A stretch of DNA of 22,772 bases from Solirubrobacteraceae bacterium (GCA_019683665.1 JADGIB010000019.1:1-22772), one strand, 5' to 3'; positions 7,874 to 17,856 are shown, numbered from the stretch's first letter. Made by a program: numbers and translations. Notes: generated from the letters alone by a model not told the origin.

Positions 7874-9193
7874 CTAGCCGAGCGGCCCGCGGTCGGCAGG
7901 GGGAGCTGCCACCCCGGTGAGGTGGCCGAGCGGCGCGACGAACCGGTCCTCGGGGTCGTGGAGCGCCCTCACCGCCCACAGCCGCCGGCGCGTGTCGGCC
8001 GGGGACACCTCGGCGTCCGGCGTGTCGGGCGCCACGAAGCTGAGGAAGATGTGGCCGGCCGCCCACGGCGACAGCTCCTCGACGAGGTCGCGGGCGACGT
8101 CGGCGCGCTCGGGCGCCGCGGCGACGACGAGCAGGTAGCCGGCGTCGAGCGAGCCGAGCGCGCCGCTGCGGCGGCCGCGGTCGTCGAGGGCGCCGCCGAG
8201 GTGGCGCAGCTCGACGTCGAGCATCGGGAAGCCGGCCTGCGGGCCGGCGACGTCGAGGAAGACGTCGAGCGCCTCGGCGGGCAGGTCGTGCAGGAGGAGG
8301 TGGTCGTAGTGGACGGGGCGCCCGCCGAGGACGTCGGCGTGGAGCGCGTCGAGGTCGGCGGGCGCCAGCGGCCGGACGCCGTCGCCGGCGGGGTCGAGGG
8401 CGCGCAGCGGGGCCAGCAGCGCGTCGGCGGCCGGGGCGTCGGCGAGCAGCACCGCCTCGACGAGCGTGGCGGCCTCGTCGCCGCCGCCGGCCAGCCGGGC
8501 CATGCTCGTGACCTCGCGCGGCACCTCGAGCGTCCACTCGCGCCAGGCGTGGAGGACGTCGCGGGCGCGCGCCGCCGGCCAGCGCAGGGTCCCGCCGTGG
8601 ATCGGGCCGGGGTCGACGACGGCGAGCTCGACGGCGGTCACGACGCCGAGGCCGCCCCCGCCGCCGCGCAGCGCCCAGAACAGGTCGCGCTCGCGCTCGT
8701 GGTCGGCGCGGACGAGCCGCCCGTCGGCGGTGACGAGCTCGACGGCGCGCAGCGACTCCGACGTGAGGCCGTGGCGGCGCGACAGCCAGCCGACGCCGCC
8801 GGCGAGGACGGTCCCGGCGACGCCGACGGTCGGGGTCGGGATCGCGATCGGCGCCAGCCCGGCGGGCGCGGCGACGCGGGTGACGTCGGCCCACACGCTG
8901 CCGCCGCCGGCGCGGACGATCCGGGCCGGGGCGTCGAGGCGGGCGCCGCCGAGCGCGCCGGTCCGCACGAGCAGGGTGTCGGCGAGGCGGCCGGTCTGGC
9001 GGACGCCGCGGCCCGTCGTGTGGACGGCGATCCGCAGCCCGGCCCGCGCCGCGTGGCGGACGACCGCCTGGACCTCCTCGACGCTGACGGGCTCGGCGAC
9101 GGCGGCCGGGCGCTCGCCCGCGGGCACGTCGGCCTGCGGGTGGGGCTCGAAGGCGTCGGCGCCGGGGCGCAGGATCGCGTCGATCGTTCGCAT
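7874..9193 (-). CDS. FAD-binding (BBE/GlcD-type) oxidoreductase
   Basis: A 439-residue flavoprotein of the PCMH/berberine-bridge group. The FAD-binding domain shows VEEVQAVVRHAARAGLRIAV, TPTVGVAGTVLAGGVGWLSR (about 120-139) and ALRGGGGGLGVVT (174-186). A short BBE-like C-terminus has WAVRALHDPEDRF. Family members that bind FAD covalently use a His in GGH or ATGHG; here the site reads TTGRG (about 59-63), with Arg, and the usual Cys is also absent, so FAD is probably non-covalent. The substrate is unknown; sugars, alcohols and secondary metabolites are all used in the family. The ATG follows GAGGA by 8 bases. It is the first gene of a run with the regulator and lipoate ligase. Confidence 0.9.
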   Translation of the reverse strand: MRTIDAILRPGADAFEPHPQADVPAGERPAAVAEPVSVEEVQAVVRHAARAGLRIAVHTTGRGVRQTGRLADTLLVRTGALGGARLDAPARIVRAGGGSVWADVTRVAAPAGLAPIAIPTPTVGVAGTVLAGGVGWLSRRHGLTSESLRAVELVTADGRLVRADHERERDLFWALRGGGGGLGVVTAVELAVVDPGPIHGGTLRWPAARARDVLHAWREWTLEVPREVTSMARLAGGGDEAATLVEAVLLADAPAADALLAPLRALDPAGDGVRPLAPADLDALHADVLGGRPVHYDHLLLHDLPAEALDVFLDVAGPQAGFPMLDVELRHLGGALDDRGRRSGALGSLDAGYLLVVAAAPERADVARDLVEELSPWAAGHIFLSFVAPDTPDAEVSPADTRRRLWAVRALHDPEDRFVAPLGHLTGVAAPPADRGPLG

Positions 9194-9200
9194 GGGCGCG

Positions 9201-9234
9201 ATCCTCGCCGCCGCCGCTTGCCGCTCGCTTGCCG
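9201..9234 (-). promoter_or_regulatory. Direct repeat, 11-bp period, possible SARP operator
   Basis: On the minus strand CGGCAAGCG occurs twice (9234-9226 and 9223-9215), offset by exactly 11 bases. Eight bases after the second copy comes GAGGAT (9206-9201), a weak -10 fit that also contains the ribosome binding site of the oxidoreductase. SARP regulators are known to bind direct repeats about 11 bp apart near the -10. The same operon encodes a SARP/BTAD protein. Role is inferred. Confidence 0.35.
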
Positions 9235-9240
9235 GCGTCC

Positions 9241-9267
9241 GGAGGGGGCCCGGTGCGGGCCCCCTCC
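9241..9267 (-). terminator. Strong GC hairpin, likely terminator of the sdhABE operon
   Basis: A perfect 11-bp inverted repeat (GGAGGGGGCCC / GGGCCCCCTCC) with a 5-base loop (GGTGC). It lies about 150 bases past the sdhE stop and 47 bases before the next minus-strand gene. No T tract follows on either strand, as is common for high-GC actinobacteria. It probably separates the complex II operon from the oxidoreductase operon. Confidence 0.6.
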
Positions 9268-9353
9268 GGTGCGCATGCCGTACCCCTGATCTGCCTGTCG
9301 ACGAGATCGCGCGGCCCGCTCATCCTCCTGTCGTCGCGACGGCGCCGATTCCC

Positions 9354-9379
9354 CCCTCCCGGCGCATCCTGGGGGAGGG
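9354..9379 (-). terminator. Second, weaker hairpin after sdhE
   Basis: CCCTCCC (9354-9360) pairs with GGGAGGG (9373-9379) around a 12-base loop, about 37 bases past the sdhE stop. There is no T tract. It could be a first terminator or a 3'-end stabiliser. The rest of the 222-base gap holds no recognisable gene. Confidence 0.3.
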
Positions 9380-9415
9380 CGCGACCTCGTCGGCCCGGCG
9401 CGGCGCCGCCCGCCG

Positions 9416-10318
9416 TCAGGCGCCGACGGCGGCCACGACCGAGGTCGACCAGTCGACGACCGCGGTCGGCCGGACGACGTGGCGCTGGAGGCCGAGCTCC
9501 TTCGGCGACAGGCCGAGGGCGAGGCCGACGAGCTGGGGGAGGTGGAGGACCGGCATCCCGATCTCGCGGCCGACGACCCGCTCGGCCATGGGCTGCTGGA
9601 GGTCGAGGTTCAGGTGGCAGAGCGGGCACGGGGTCACGACGCAGTCGGCGTGCGCGTCCTTGGCGTCGCCCAGGTGGCGGCCCGCCTGGCGCAGCGACGT
9701 CTCCGGGTTCATCGTGACGATCGGGAAGCCGCAGCACTTGCGCATCCCGGCGTACTCGACGACGGTGCCGCCGAGCGCCTCGATCACCCGCGACAGGTAC
9801 GTGTCGCGCGGGCGGTCGGCGTCGATGCCGAGCCGGTCGACGGGCCGCACGATGTAGCAGCCGTAGAACGGGCCGACGCGCAGGTCGGTCAGCGGCCGCC
9901 GCACCTTCGCGCGCAGCGTCTCCAGGCCGATCTCCTCGACGAGGAGCCAGAGGAGGTTCTTGTTCGTCAGCCCGGTCTCGTAGACGAGGCCCTCGCCGGC
10001 GAGCGTCTCGTTGACGAGCGCCCGGTACTCGGCGCTCGCGTCGAGGCGCTCCTGGCACTCGGTCTGCGCGCCCTGGCAGGTCGAGCAGATGTTCATCATC
10101 AGCTCGCCGTCCGTCTGCTGGGCGAGCGCGAACGTCCGCGCGTTCAGCGTGTCGGCCAGCTCCTGGTTGTGCTCGGAGAGGACGCCGGCGCCGCAGCAGG
10201 CGGCGCGGTCGAGCTCGATGAGCTCGAGGTCGAGCAGCGGCGCGATCCTCGCCATCGCGCCGTGCAGCTCGGGGGCGAAGCCGCGGCTCACGCAGCCGGG
10301 CCAGTAGGCGACCTTCAT
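9416..10318 (-). CDS. sdhE: SdhE/HdrB-type CCG-domain subunit of complex II
   Basis: 300 residues with two cysteine-rich CCG domains. The first has Cys9, Cys41-Cys42, Cys78 and Cys81; the second has Cys154, Cys195-Cys196, Cys231 and Cys234. This is the pattern of HdrB (heterodisulfide reductase) and of SdhE in E-type succinate:quinone reductases, where the domain holds unusual Fe-S centres and stands in for the cytochrome b anchor. No membrane segment is evident, so membrane contact would be peripheral. The ATG overlaps the sdhB stop (ATGA) and has AAGGGAG 9 bases upstream, so it is tightly linked to the preceding sdhAB. No SdhF-like gene follows. Electron acceptor (quinone or thiol/disulfide) is not determined by sequence. 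Confidence 0.88.
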   Translation of the reverse strand: MKVAYWPGCVSRGFAPELHGAMARIAPLLDLELIELDRAACCGAGVLSEHNQELADTLNARTFALAQQTDGELMMNICSTCQGAQTECQERLDASAEYRALVNETLAGEGLVYETGLTNKNLLWLLVEEIGLETLRAKVRRPLTDLRVGPFYGCYIVRPVDRLGIDADRPRDTYLSRVIEALGGTVVEYAGMRKCCGFPIVTMNPETSLRQAGRHLGDAKDAHADCVVTPCPLCHLNLDLQQPMAERVVGREIGMPVLHLPQLVGLALGLSPKELGLQRHVVRPTAVVDWSTSVVAAVGA

Positions 10319-11430
10319 CGCGTCTCGCTCCCTTCCGGCGGGCGGCCGGCGGCGCCCGCGCCGTCCTCGTCGACGCCGCTGAGGTAGAGGTTCAGCTCGA
10401 GCCGCTCGGGGCGGCCCTCGACGGTGTCGAAGATCCGCTGGACGTGGCGGCGGTCCTCGCGGGGCAGCCGCTCGCCGGCGACGGCGACCCTCGGCCGGAC
10501 CTTGCCGCGCAGCAGCGCCTTCGTGACGACCGGCAGCGAGCTGAGCAGCACCCGGCCGGCGGCCGGGTGGAACTTGCCCAGCCAGGAGTCGCCGCCGTAG
10601 GAGCGCGGCAGCAGCTCGGCCTCGTGGAGGAGGCCGCGGTCCCGGACGAGCGTCGCGAACGCCGCCTCGTGGCGCTCGCCGTTGTTGCGGTCGACGATCC
10701 CGTGGTCGTCGGCGGCGCGCCGGCGCAGCCGCATGATCTGGTTCATCGGCGCGACCCCCTTCGGGCACGCGTCGATGCACGTGAAGCAGTGGGTGCAGTC
10801 GTAGATGCCGTGCGGGTCCTCGGCGAGGTCGCGCAGGCGCTCGAGCTGCTGGGTGTCGCGCGGGTCGGCGACGAAGCGGTACGCCTTCGCGGCCGCGGCG
10901 GGCCCGACGAAGAGCGGGTCGGCCTCCATCGACAGGCAGTCCGACACGCACGCCCCGCACTGGATGCAGGCCATCGCCTGGGTGACGTCGACCATCGAGT
11001 CGCGGTCGACGAGGTGCTCGCGCTCGGGCAGGCCGTCCTCCTCGGCGACGAGCCACGGGGTGACGCGGCGGATCTTCTTCCAGTGGACCGCGTCCATGTC
11101 GACGACGAGGTCCTTGATGACCGGCATGTTCCCCATCGGCTCGACCTCGATCACCCCGTCGGGCGCGTCGCGCAGCGCGTCGCGCAGGCGGGTGTTGCAG
11201 GCCAGGCCGGGCCGGCCGTTGATCCGCACGCCGCAGGAGCCGCAGATTGCCGCCTGGCAGGAGCAGCGGATCGCGATCGAGCCGTCGAAGCGGGCCTTCG
11301 CCTGCAGGATGCCGTCGAGGATCGAGCGGTGCGGCTCGAGCTCGATCGTGTGCTCGGCCCAGAACGGCGCGTCGCCGGACTCGGGGTCGTAGCGGCGCAG
11401 GCGCAGCGTGAATGCGATCGGCTCGGCCAT
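10315..11430 (-). CDS. sdhB: Succinate dehydrogenase/fumarate reductase Fe-S subunit, E-type
   Basis: A 371-residue Fe-S subunit, longer than classical SdhB (about 250) through a C-terminal extension. The [2Fe-2S] ligands are Cys58, 63, 66 and 78, in CQAAICGSC. The second cluster is CIQCGACVSDC (155-165). The third motif is CTHCFTCIDACPKG with Cys212, 215, 218 and 222: the extra Cys215 predicts a second [4Fe-4S] where classical enzymes have [3Fe-4S], as known in Sulfolobus-type SdhB and TfrB. It passes electrons from the flavoprotein to the CCG subunit or its acceptor. The ATG follows GGAGG by 5 bases and overlaps the sdhA stop (TGATG). Confidence 0.92.
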   Translation of the reverse strand: MAEPIAFTLRLRRYDPESGDAPFWAEHTIELEPHRSILDGILQAKARFDGSIAIRCSCQAAICGSCGVRINGRPGLACNTRLRDALRDAPDGVIEVEPMGNMPVIKDLVVDMDAVHWKKIRRVTPWLVAEEDGLPEREHLVDRDSMVDVTQAMACIQCGACVSDCLSMEADPLFVGPAAAAKAYRFVADPRDTQQLERLRDLAEDPHGIYDCTHCFTCIDACPKGVAPMNQIMRLRRRAADDHGIVDRNNGERHEAAFATLVRDRGLLHEAELLPRSYGGDSWLGKFHPAAGRVLLSSLPVVTKALLRGKVRPRVAVAGERLPREDRRHVQRIFDTVEGRPERLELNLYLSGVDEDGAGAAGRPPEGSETR

Positions 11431-13124
11431 CAGTACCTCCGCTCCTCCGGCTCCCAGCGGGTGATCGTCACCGGGGCGTACCCGATCCGCGGGGCGCCGT
11501 CCCCGTCGCGGGTGATCGTGATGTGCTTCAGCCACTCGGCGTCGTCGCGCCGCGGGAAGTCGGTGCGGAACTGGGCGCCGCGCGACTCGCGGCGCTCGAG
11601 CGCCGAGACGACCATCGCCTCGGCGCAGTCGAGCAGGCAGCCGAGCTCGATCGCGCCGAGCACGTCCTGGTTGAAGACCGTGCCGCGGTCGTCGACGGCG
11701 GCCGACTCGGCCTCCTCCCGCAGGCGCCGCACGACGTCGAGCGCGGTCCGCAGCCCGCCCTCGTCGCGGAAGACGGCGACGTGCCGGTTCATCGTCGTCC
11801 CGAGCTCCTCCTTGATCTCCGAGACGCGCCGCCCGGCGCCCGCCGGGCGCGCGAGGATCGCCTCGATCCGCCGCGCGTCGTCGTGCAGCGGCGCCCGCGA
11901 GACCCGCGGCATCCGCGTCCCGGCGGCCCGCGCGGCGGCGTGCTCCCCGGCGCGGCGGCCGAAGATGAGCGTGTCCAGCAGCGAGTTGGCCCCGAGCCGG
12001 TTGCCGCCGTGGACCGACACGCAGGCGACCTCGCCGGCGGCGTAGAGGCCGTCGAGCGGGGTGCGGCCGTGGACGTCGGTGCGCACCCCGCCCATGACGT
12101 AGTGCTGGCCGGGGCGGATGACGATCGGCTCCCGGGTGATGTCGACGCCGGCGAAGTCGCGGCCGATGTTGACGATCTCCCGCAGCGCCTCGAGCGTGCG
12201 CCGGCGCGGCACGACGGTGATGTCGAGGTAGATGCCCCGGCCGTCGGGCCCGACCCCGCGGCCCTCGTCGATCTCGGTCTGCTCGGCGCGGGAGACGACG
12301 TCGCGGGAGGCGAGCTCGCGCTTGCTCGGCGCGTAGCGCTCCATGAACCGCTCCCCGTCGGCGTTGAGCAGGTGGGCGCCCTCGCCGCGGGCGCCCTCGG
12401 TGATGAGGAAGCCGTTCTCGACGAGCGTCGTCGGGTGGTACTGGACCATCTCCATGTCCATGAGCGGCGCCCCGGCCCGGTAGGCGAGGGCCATGCCGTC
12501 CCCGGTGCAGATGAGCCCGTTCGTCGTCGGCTTGAAGCACTGGCCCGCCCCGCCGCAGGCGAGGATGACGCTCTTGGCCGCGAACACCTCCATCGCGCCG
12601 CTGCGGACGTCGCGGGCGACGACGCCGGCGCAGCCGCCGTCGTCGACGATCAGCGAGGTCGTGAACCACTCCTCGTAGCGGTCGATGCGGTCGCCGAAGC
12701 GCAGGAGCTGCTCGTAGAGGACGTGGAGGATCGCCTGGCCGGTGATGTCGGCGACGTAGGCGGTGCGGTTGATCGAGGCGCCGCCGAACGCGCGCAGGTC
12801 GAGCCGGCCGGTCTCATCACGGTGGAACGTCACGCCGATGTGCTCGAGGTGCAGGACCTCGGCCGGGGCCTCCGCGCACATGACCTCGATCGCGTCCTGG
12901 TCGCCGAGGAAGTCGGAGCCCTTCACCGTGTCGTAGGCGTGCGAGCGCCAGTCGTCCTCGACGGCGATCGCGGCGTTGATCCCCCCGGCCGCGGCGACCG
13001 AGTGCGAGCGGACCGGGTGGACCTTGCTCAGGACCGCGACGGTCGCGCCGGCCTGCGCCGCGGCGAGGGCGGCCCGCTGGCCGGCGAGGCCGGCGCCGAT
13101 GATCAGGACGTCGTGCGCGGGCAC
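11430..13124 (-). CDS. sdhA: Succinate dehydrogenase/fumarate reductase flavoprotein, E-type operon
   Basis: A 564-residue SdhA/FrdA flavoprotein. The dinucleotide fold IIGAGLAGQ lies at about 8-15, and the histidine for covalent FAD is His41 in RSHSVAAAGG. It also has QYHPTT, EGARGEGAHLLN and SVHGGNRLGANSLLD. No Tat signal is present, so unlike the periplasmic MfrA/SdhA of epsilonproteobacteria it should be cytoplasmic. It oxidises succinate or reduces fumarate; direction cannot be told. The GTG at 13122-13124 gives VPAHDVLIIGAG. A TTG at 13149-13151 would add nine residues but directly abuts a hairpin. Neither has a clear ribosome binding site. Confidence 0.93.
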   Translation of the reverse strand: MPAHDVLIIGAGLAGQRAALAAAQAGATVAVLSKVHPVRSHSVAAAGGINAAIAVEDDWRSHAYDTVKGSDFLGDQDAIEVMCAEAPAEVLHLEHIGVTFHRDETGRLDLRAFGGASINRTAYVADITGQAILHVLYEQLLRFGDRIDRYEEWFTTSLIVDDGGCAGVVARDVRSGAMEVFAAKSVILACGGAGQCFKPTTNGLICTGDGMALAYRAGAPLMDMEMVQYHPTTLVENGFLITEGARGEGAHLLNADGERFMERYAPSKRELASRDVVSRAEQTEIDEGRGVGPDGRGIYLDITVVPRRRTLEALREIVNIGRDFAGVDITREPIVIRPGQHYVMGGVRTDVHGRTPLDGLYAAGEVACVSVHGGNRLGANSLLDTLIFGRRAGEHAAARAAGTRMPRVSRAPLHDDARRIEAILARPAGAGRRVSEIKEELGTTMNRHVAVFRDEGGLRTALDVVRRLREEAESAAVDDRGTVFNQDVLGAIELGCLLDCAEAMVVSALERRESRGAQFRTDFPRRDDAEWLKHITITRDGDGAPRIGYAPVTITRWEPEERRY

Positions 13125-13154
13125 GGCACCGGCACGATACCGCCCGACCAATCA

Positions 13155-13173
13155 GCCCGCGCTGTGCGCGGGC
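13155..13173 (-). terminator. Hairpin between the two complex II operons
   Basis: A perfect 8-bp inverted repeat (GCCCGCGC / GCGCGGGC) with a three-base loop, four bases past the first operon's sdhB stop. The minus strand continues TGATTGG, a poor T tract. It is placed to end the sdhCAB transcript or to attenuate read-through into the second sdhA, whose start is only about 30 bases further on. Confidence 0.5.
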
Positions 13174-13176
13174 GCG

Positions 13177-13937
13177 TCAGGTCCGGGTGCCGACCGTGTC
13201 GTCCTCGCGGCGGGCGCCGCGGCGGTACTCGCGGTTGAGCATCCCGATGACGTCGAGCGGGATCTCCTGCGGGCAGACCCGCGCGCACTCGCCGTAGTTC
13301 GTGCAGCCGCCGAAGCCCTCGGCGTCCATCGCGAGCACGAGCGACCGCGCCCGCGAGGCCCGCTCGGGCTGGCCCTGGGGCAGGAGGTTGAAGTGGGTGA
13401 CCTTCGCGCCGGTGAAGAGCATCGCCGCGCCGTTCGGGCAGGCGGCCACGCAGGCGCCGCAGCCGATGCAGGCGGCCGCGTCCATGACCTTCTGCTGGAC
13501 GGCGGGCGGGACCGGGGCCGCGTTCGGGTCCGGCTTGGGGCCGGTCTTCGTCGTGACGTAGCCGCCGGCCTGGACGATCCGGTCCAGCGCGCTGCGGTCG
13601 GTGACGAGGTCGCGCACGACCGGGAACGCGCCGCTGCGGAACGGCTCGACGCGGATCGTCGCGCCGTCCTCGAAGTCGCGCATGAACGTCTGGCAGGTCG
13701 TCACCTGGTTGGGGCCGTGCGGCTGGCCGTCGATCGTCAGCGAGCACATGCCGCAGATGCCCTCGCGGCAGTCGCTGTCGAAGGCGATCGTCCGCTTGCC
13801 CTCGGCGGCCAGGCGGGCGTTCAGCTCGTCGAGCATCTCCAGGAACGACGCGTCCGGGTCGATGCCGTCGACGTCGTAGCGCTCGAAGTGACCCTCCTCG
13901 TCGCGCGAGGCCTGGGTCCACACCTCCAGGGTGAACC

Positions 13938-13941
<4 letters not shown>
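13177..13941 (-). CDS. sdhB: Succinate dehydrogenase Fe-S subunit, classical SdhCAB operon
   Basis: 254 residues, the usual length. [2Fe-2S] ligands are Cys58, 63, 66 and 83 (CREGICGMC). The [4Fe-4S] motif is CIGCGACVAACP (158-168). The last motif is CTNYGECARVCP with Cys213, 219 and 223 and Tyr216 at the place where the neighbouring paralogue has a fourth Cys, so a normal [3Fe-4S] is predicted. It connects SdhA with the quinone site near SdhC. The GTG overlaps the sdhA stop (GTGA) and GAGGAG lies 6 bases upstream. Confidence 0.94.
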
Positions 13942-15841
<1,900 letters not shown>

Positions 15842-15845
<4 letters not shown>

Positions 15846-16606
15846 GCGGGCGCTCCGAGGACGCCGGTCCAGAAGCAGACCGGGATGGACAGGAAGCCGG
15901 CCGCGATGACGATCGAGCCCCAGGTGGCGGCGGAGCGGATCGCGCGGTCGCGGTTCGGGCGGACGTACCCGAGCGTCTGGGCGGCCGACCAGATGCCGTG
16001 GCGCAGGTGGAAGGCGATCGCGCACACGCCGAGGACGTAGATCAGCACGAAGTACCACTTCTGGAAGGCCCAGTAGAGGTTCGCGTAGACCGCGCCCTCG
16101 CGCAGCGGGGTGACGTCGATCGTCAGCGTCGTGAACTGGAGGATGTGGAAGACCACGAACGCCAGCACGAGGACGCCGGTGACGACCATCGTCCGCGATG
16201 CGAGGCTCCGGCCGATCGGCTTCGCCTTGTGCGGCCCGCGCGCCGCGGCGGCGCGCCGACGCAGCTGCACGATGCCCGTGACGTGGACGACGAGCGCGCA
16301 GAGCAGCACGACCCGGACCACCCACAGGACGAACGCGTGCGGGAGGAGCGGCTCGCCGAACTCGCGCAGCCAGTGCGCGTAGTCGTCGACCCGCGCGTCC
16401 CCGTCGCCCGCGCCGTAGAGCGCGTTGAGGTTGCCGACCATGTGGAGGACCAGGTAGGCGACCAGGATCGCGCCGGAGATCCCGACGGCGATCTTCTTGC
16501 CGATGCTTGAGCTCCAGAACTCGCGCACCGAGATCCGGTGCCTGCGCAGTCCGTGTCCCTGTACAGCCACGTCTCGTTCAGGATCGGTGTTGGTGGCGCC
16601 CCGCAC
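15842..16606 (-). CDS. sdhC: Succinate dehydrogenase cytochrome b558 membrane subunit
   Basis: 254 residues from the GTG at 16604-16606, with five predicted membrane helices (about 37-57, 91-115, 138-160, 184-204 and 229-247). Histidines 55, 108, 154 and 200/203 lie in helices 1-4, as expected for a di-haem cytochrome b of the Bacillus/Wolinella one-subunit type, which anchors SdhAB and exchanges electrons with menaquinone. FWSSSIGKKIAVGISG before helix 1 is typical. The start is uncertain: GTG 16570 or a later GTG before REFWSS would remove an unstructured leader, and none has a good ribosome binding site. It is the first gene of sdhCAB, preceded by a complex inverted repeat. Confidence 0.92.
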
Positions 16607-16624
16607 AATCCCCCGAGCGGGTGT

Positions 16625-16672
16625 CGCTGACCCCCCGTTCAGGGGGGTTGCATCCTAGCGAGGGGGTCAGCG
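16625..16672. promoter_or_regulatory. Nested, mutually exclusive inverted repeats upstream of sdhC
   Basis: CGCTGACCCCC (16625-16635) is perfectly repeated inverted as GGGGGTCAGCG (16662-16672), 26 bases apart. Inside it ACCCCCC (16630-16636) can instead pair with GGGGGGT (16642-16648) around a 5-base loop. The two structures share an arm and cannot form together. The outer arm contains the stop codon of the upstream protease gene. TAGGAT on the minus strand (16657-16652) is a possible -10 for sdhC. Terminator, attenuator and operator are all possible. Confidence 0.5.
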
Positions 16673-17818
16673 GGCCGGCGTCAGGGCCCGGCGGACCTGG
16701 TCGACGGTGACGACGCCGCGCAGGACCCCCTGCGCGTCGACGGCGAAGACGGCGCCGAGCTGGCGCAGGCCCTCGGTGCCCAGCAGCGCCTCGAGCGGCT
16801 CGTCGACCCCGATCCGCCAGCGCCAGCCCTCCTCGCGCGCGAGGTCGCGCACGGGGAGCGCCGGGCGGCCCTCGGCCAGCGCCCGGTCGACGGCCTCGCG
16901 GTGGAGGACGCCGGCGTAGCGGCCGTCGCGCTCGACGACCGGGACCCACGGCCAGCCATTCGGGGCGAACACCCGCTCGGCGGCCTCGAGCACGGTGACG
17001 TCGGCGGGCAGCGTGTACGGGTGCGGGTCCATCACGTCGCCGACGGTGACGCCCTCGAGGCGCTCGTCGATGTCGCTCTGGGCCACCGCGCCGCGCGCCG
17101 CCTGGCCGAGGAAGAGCGCGAGCACGGCCAGCCACAGGCCGTTGCCGACCGAGCCGGTGAGCATGAGGTAGAGGCCGTAGCCGGCCATCAGGTAGGAGAA
17201 GCCCTGGCCGGCGCGCCCGGCCCAGCGGGTCGCCTTCGCCTTCTCGCCGGTCAGCTTCCAGATGATCGCCCGCGCGATCCGCCCGCCGTCGAGCGGGAAG
17301 GCGGGGATGAGGTTGAAGACGAACAGCAGCGCGTTGATCGTCGCCAGCCAGGCGAGCAGCATGAGCGCCGGGTCGGGGGTGGCGCGGCGCTCGAGCACGG
17401 CGGCGTCGAGGAACGTGCGCCCGTCCAGCAGCGTGCCGATCCCGAGGCAGACGGCGACGACGGCGAGCGTCACGAGCGGGCCGGCGGCCGAGATGCGCAG
17501 CTCCTCGCCCGGGGAGCGCGTGTCGCGACTCATCTTCGCCACGCCGCCGAAGAACCACAGGTCGATGCCGGTGATCTCGATCCCCGCCCGCTGCGCGACG
17601 AGCGCGTGCCCGAGCTCGTGGAGGATGAGCGAGACGAAGAACAGCAGCGCGGCGGCGACGGCCACGAGGTACGCCTGCGTCTCGGAGCCCCCGAGCGCGT
17701 CCCGGAAGACGCCCGACAGGACGAAGATGAAGACGAAGAGGACGACGAACCAGCTCGCCGACACGCCGATGCGGATGCCGAACAGCCGCACGAGCTGGAT
17801 GGAGCTGCCGGTGGGCAT
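16667..17818 (-). CDS. Site-2 protease (peptidase M50) with CBS domains
   Basis: A 383-residue intramembrane zinc metalloprotease. HELGH at 67-71 binds zinc with the catalytic Glu, and Asp177 in FPLDGGR is the third ligand. Membrane helices fall around 20-40, 46-75, 112-132, 150-172 and 200-240. A C-terminal CBS pair (about 255-380, with VGDVMDPHPYTLP and GVVTVDQVRRAL) may sense adenine nucleotides. It resembles mycobacterial Rip3-like S2P proteins that release anti-sigma factors or other membrane regulators, but the substrate here is unknown. ATG 17816-17818 is the only nearby in-frame start. It follows the acyl-CoA dehydrogenase stop by 38 bases and precedes sdhC. Confidence 0.92.
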   Translation of the reverse strand: MPTGSSIQLVRLFGIRIGVSASWFVVLFVFIFVLSGVFRDALGGSETQAYLVAVAAALLFFVSLILHELGHALVAQRAGIEITGIDLWFFGGVAKMSRDTRSPGEELRISAAGPLVTLAVVAVCLGIGTLLDGRTFLDAAVLERRATPDPALMLLAWLATINALLFVFNLIPAFPLDGGRIARAIIWKLTGEKAKATRWAGRAGQGFSYLMAGYGLYLMLTGSVGNGLWLAVLALFLGQAARGAVAQSDIDERLEGVTVGDVMDPHPYTLPADVTVLEAAERVFAPNGWPWVPVVERDGRYAGVLHREAVDRALAEGRPALPVRDLAREEGWRWRIGVDEPLEALLGTEGLRQLGAVFAVDAQGVLRGVVTVDQVRRALTPAR

Positions 17819-17856
17819 CCACCCATGGTGCCATGCCGGGTGGCGCCCGCGGGCGG

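Noticed and set aside
6873..9289. Long plus-strand open frames opposite the regulator and oxidoreductase
   Set aside because: Low-complexity Arg/Gly/Ala-rich translations mirrored from the minus-strand genes; no motif and no ribosome binding site.
3861..10058. An open frame of about 2,065 codons on the minus strand
   Set aside because: It runs through several unrelated genes. Only the lipoate ligase at its end and the middle part of the regulator are real in this frame; the rest is Arg/Pro/Ala-rich shadow of other frames, common at this GC content.
17845..17854. GCCCGCGGGC palindrome between aidB and the protease gene as an operator or terminator
   Set aside because: Ten-base GC palindromes are expected often by chance at this composition, it has no loop to form a hairpin, and nothing else supports it.
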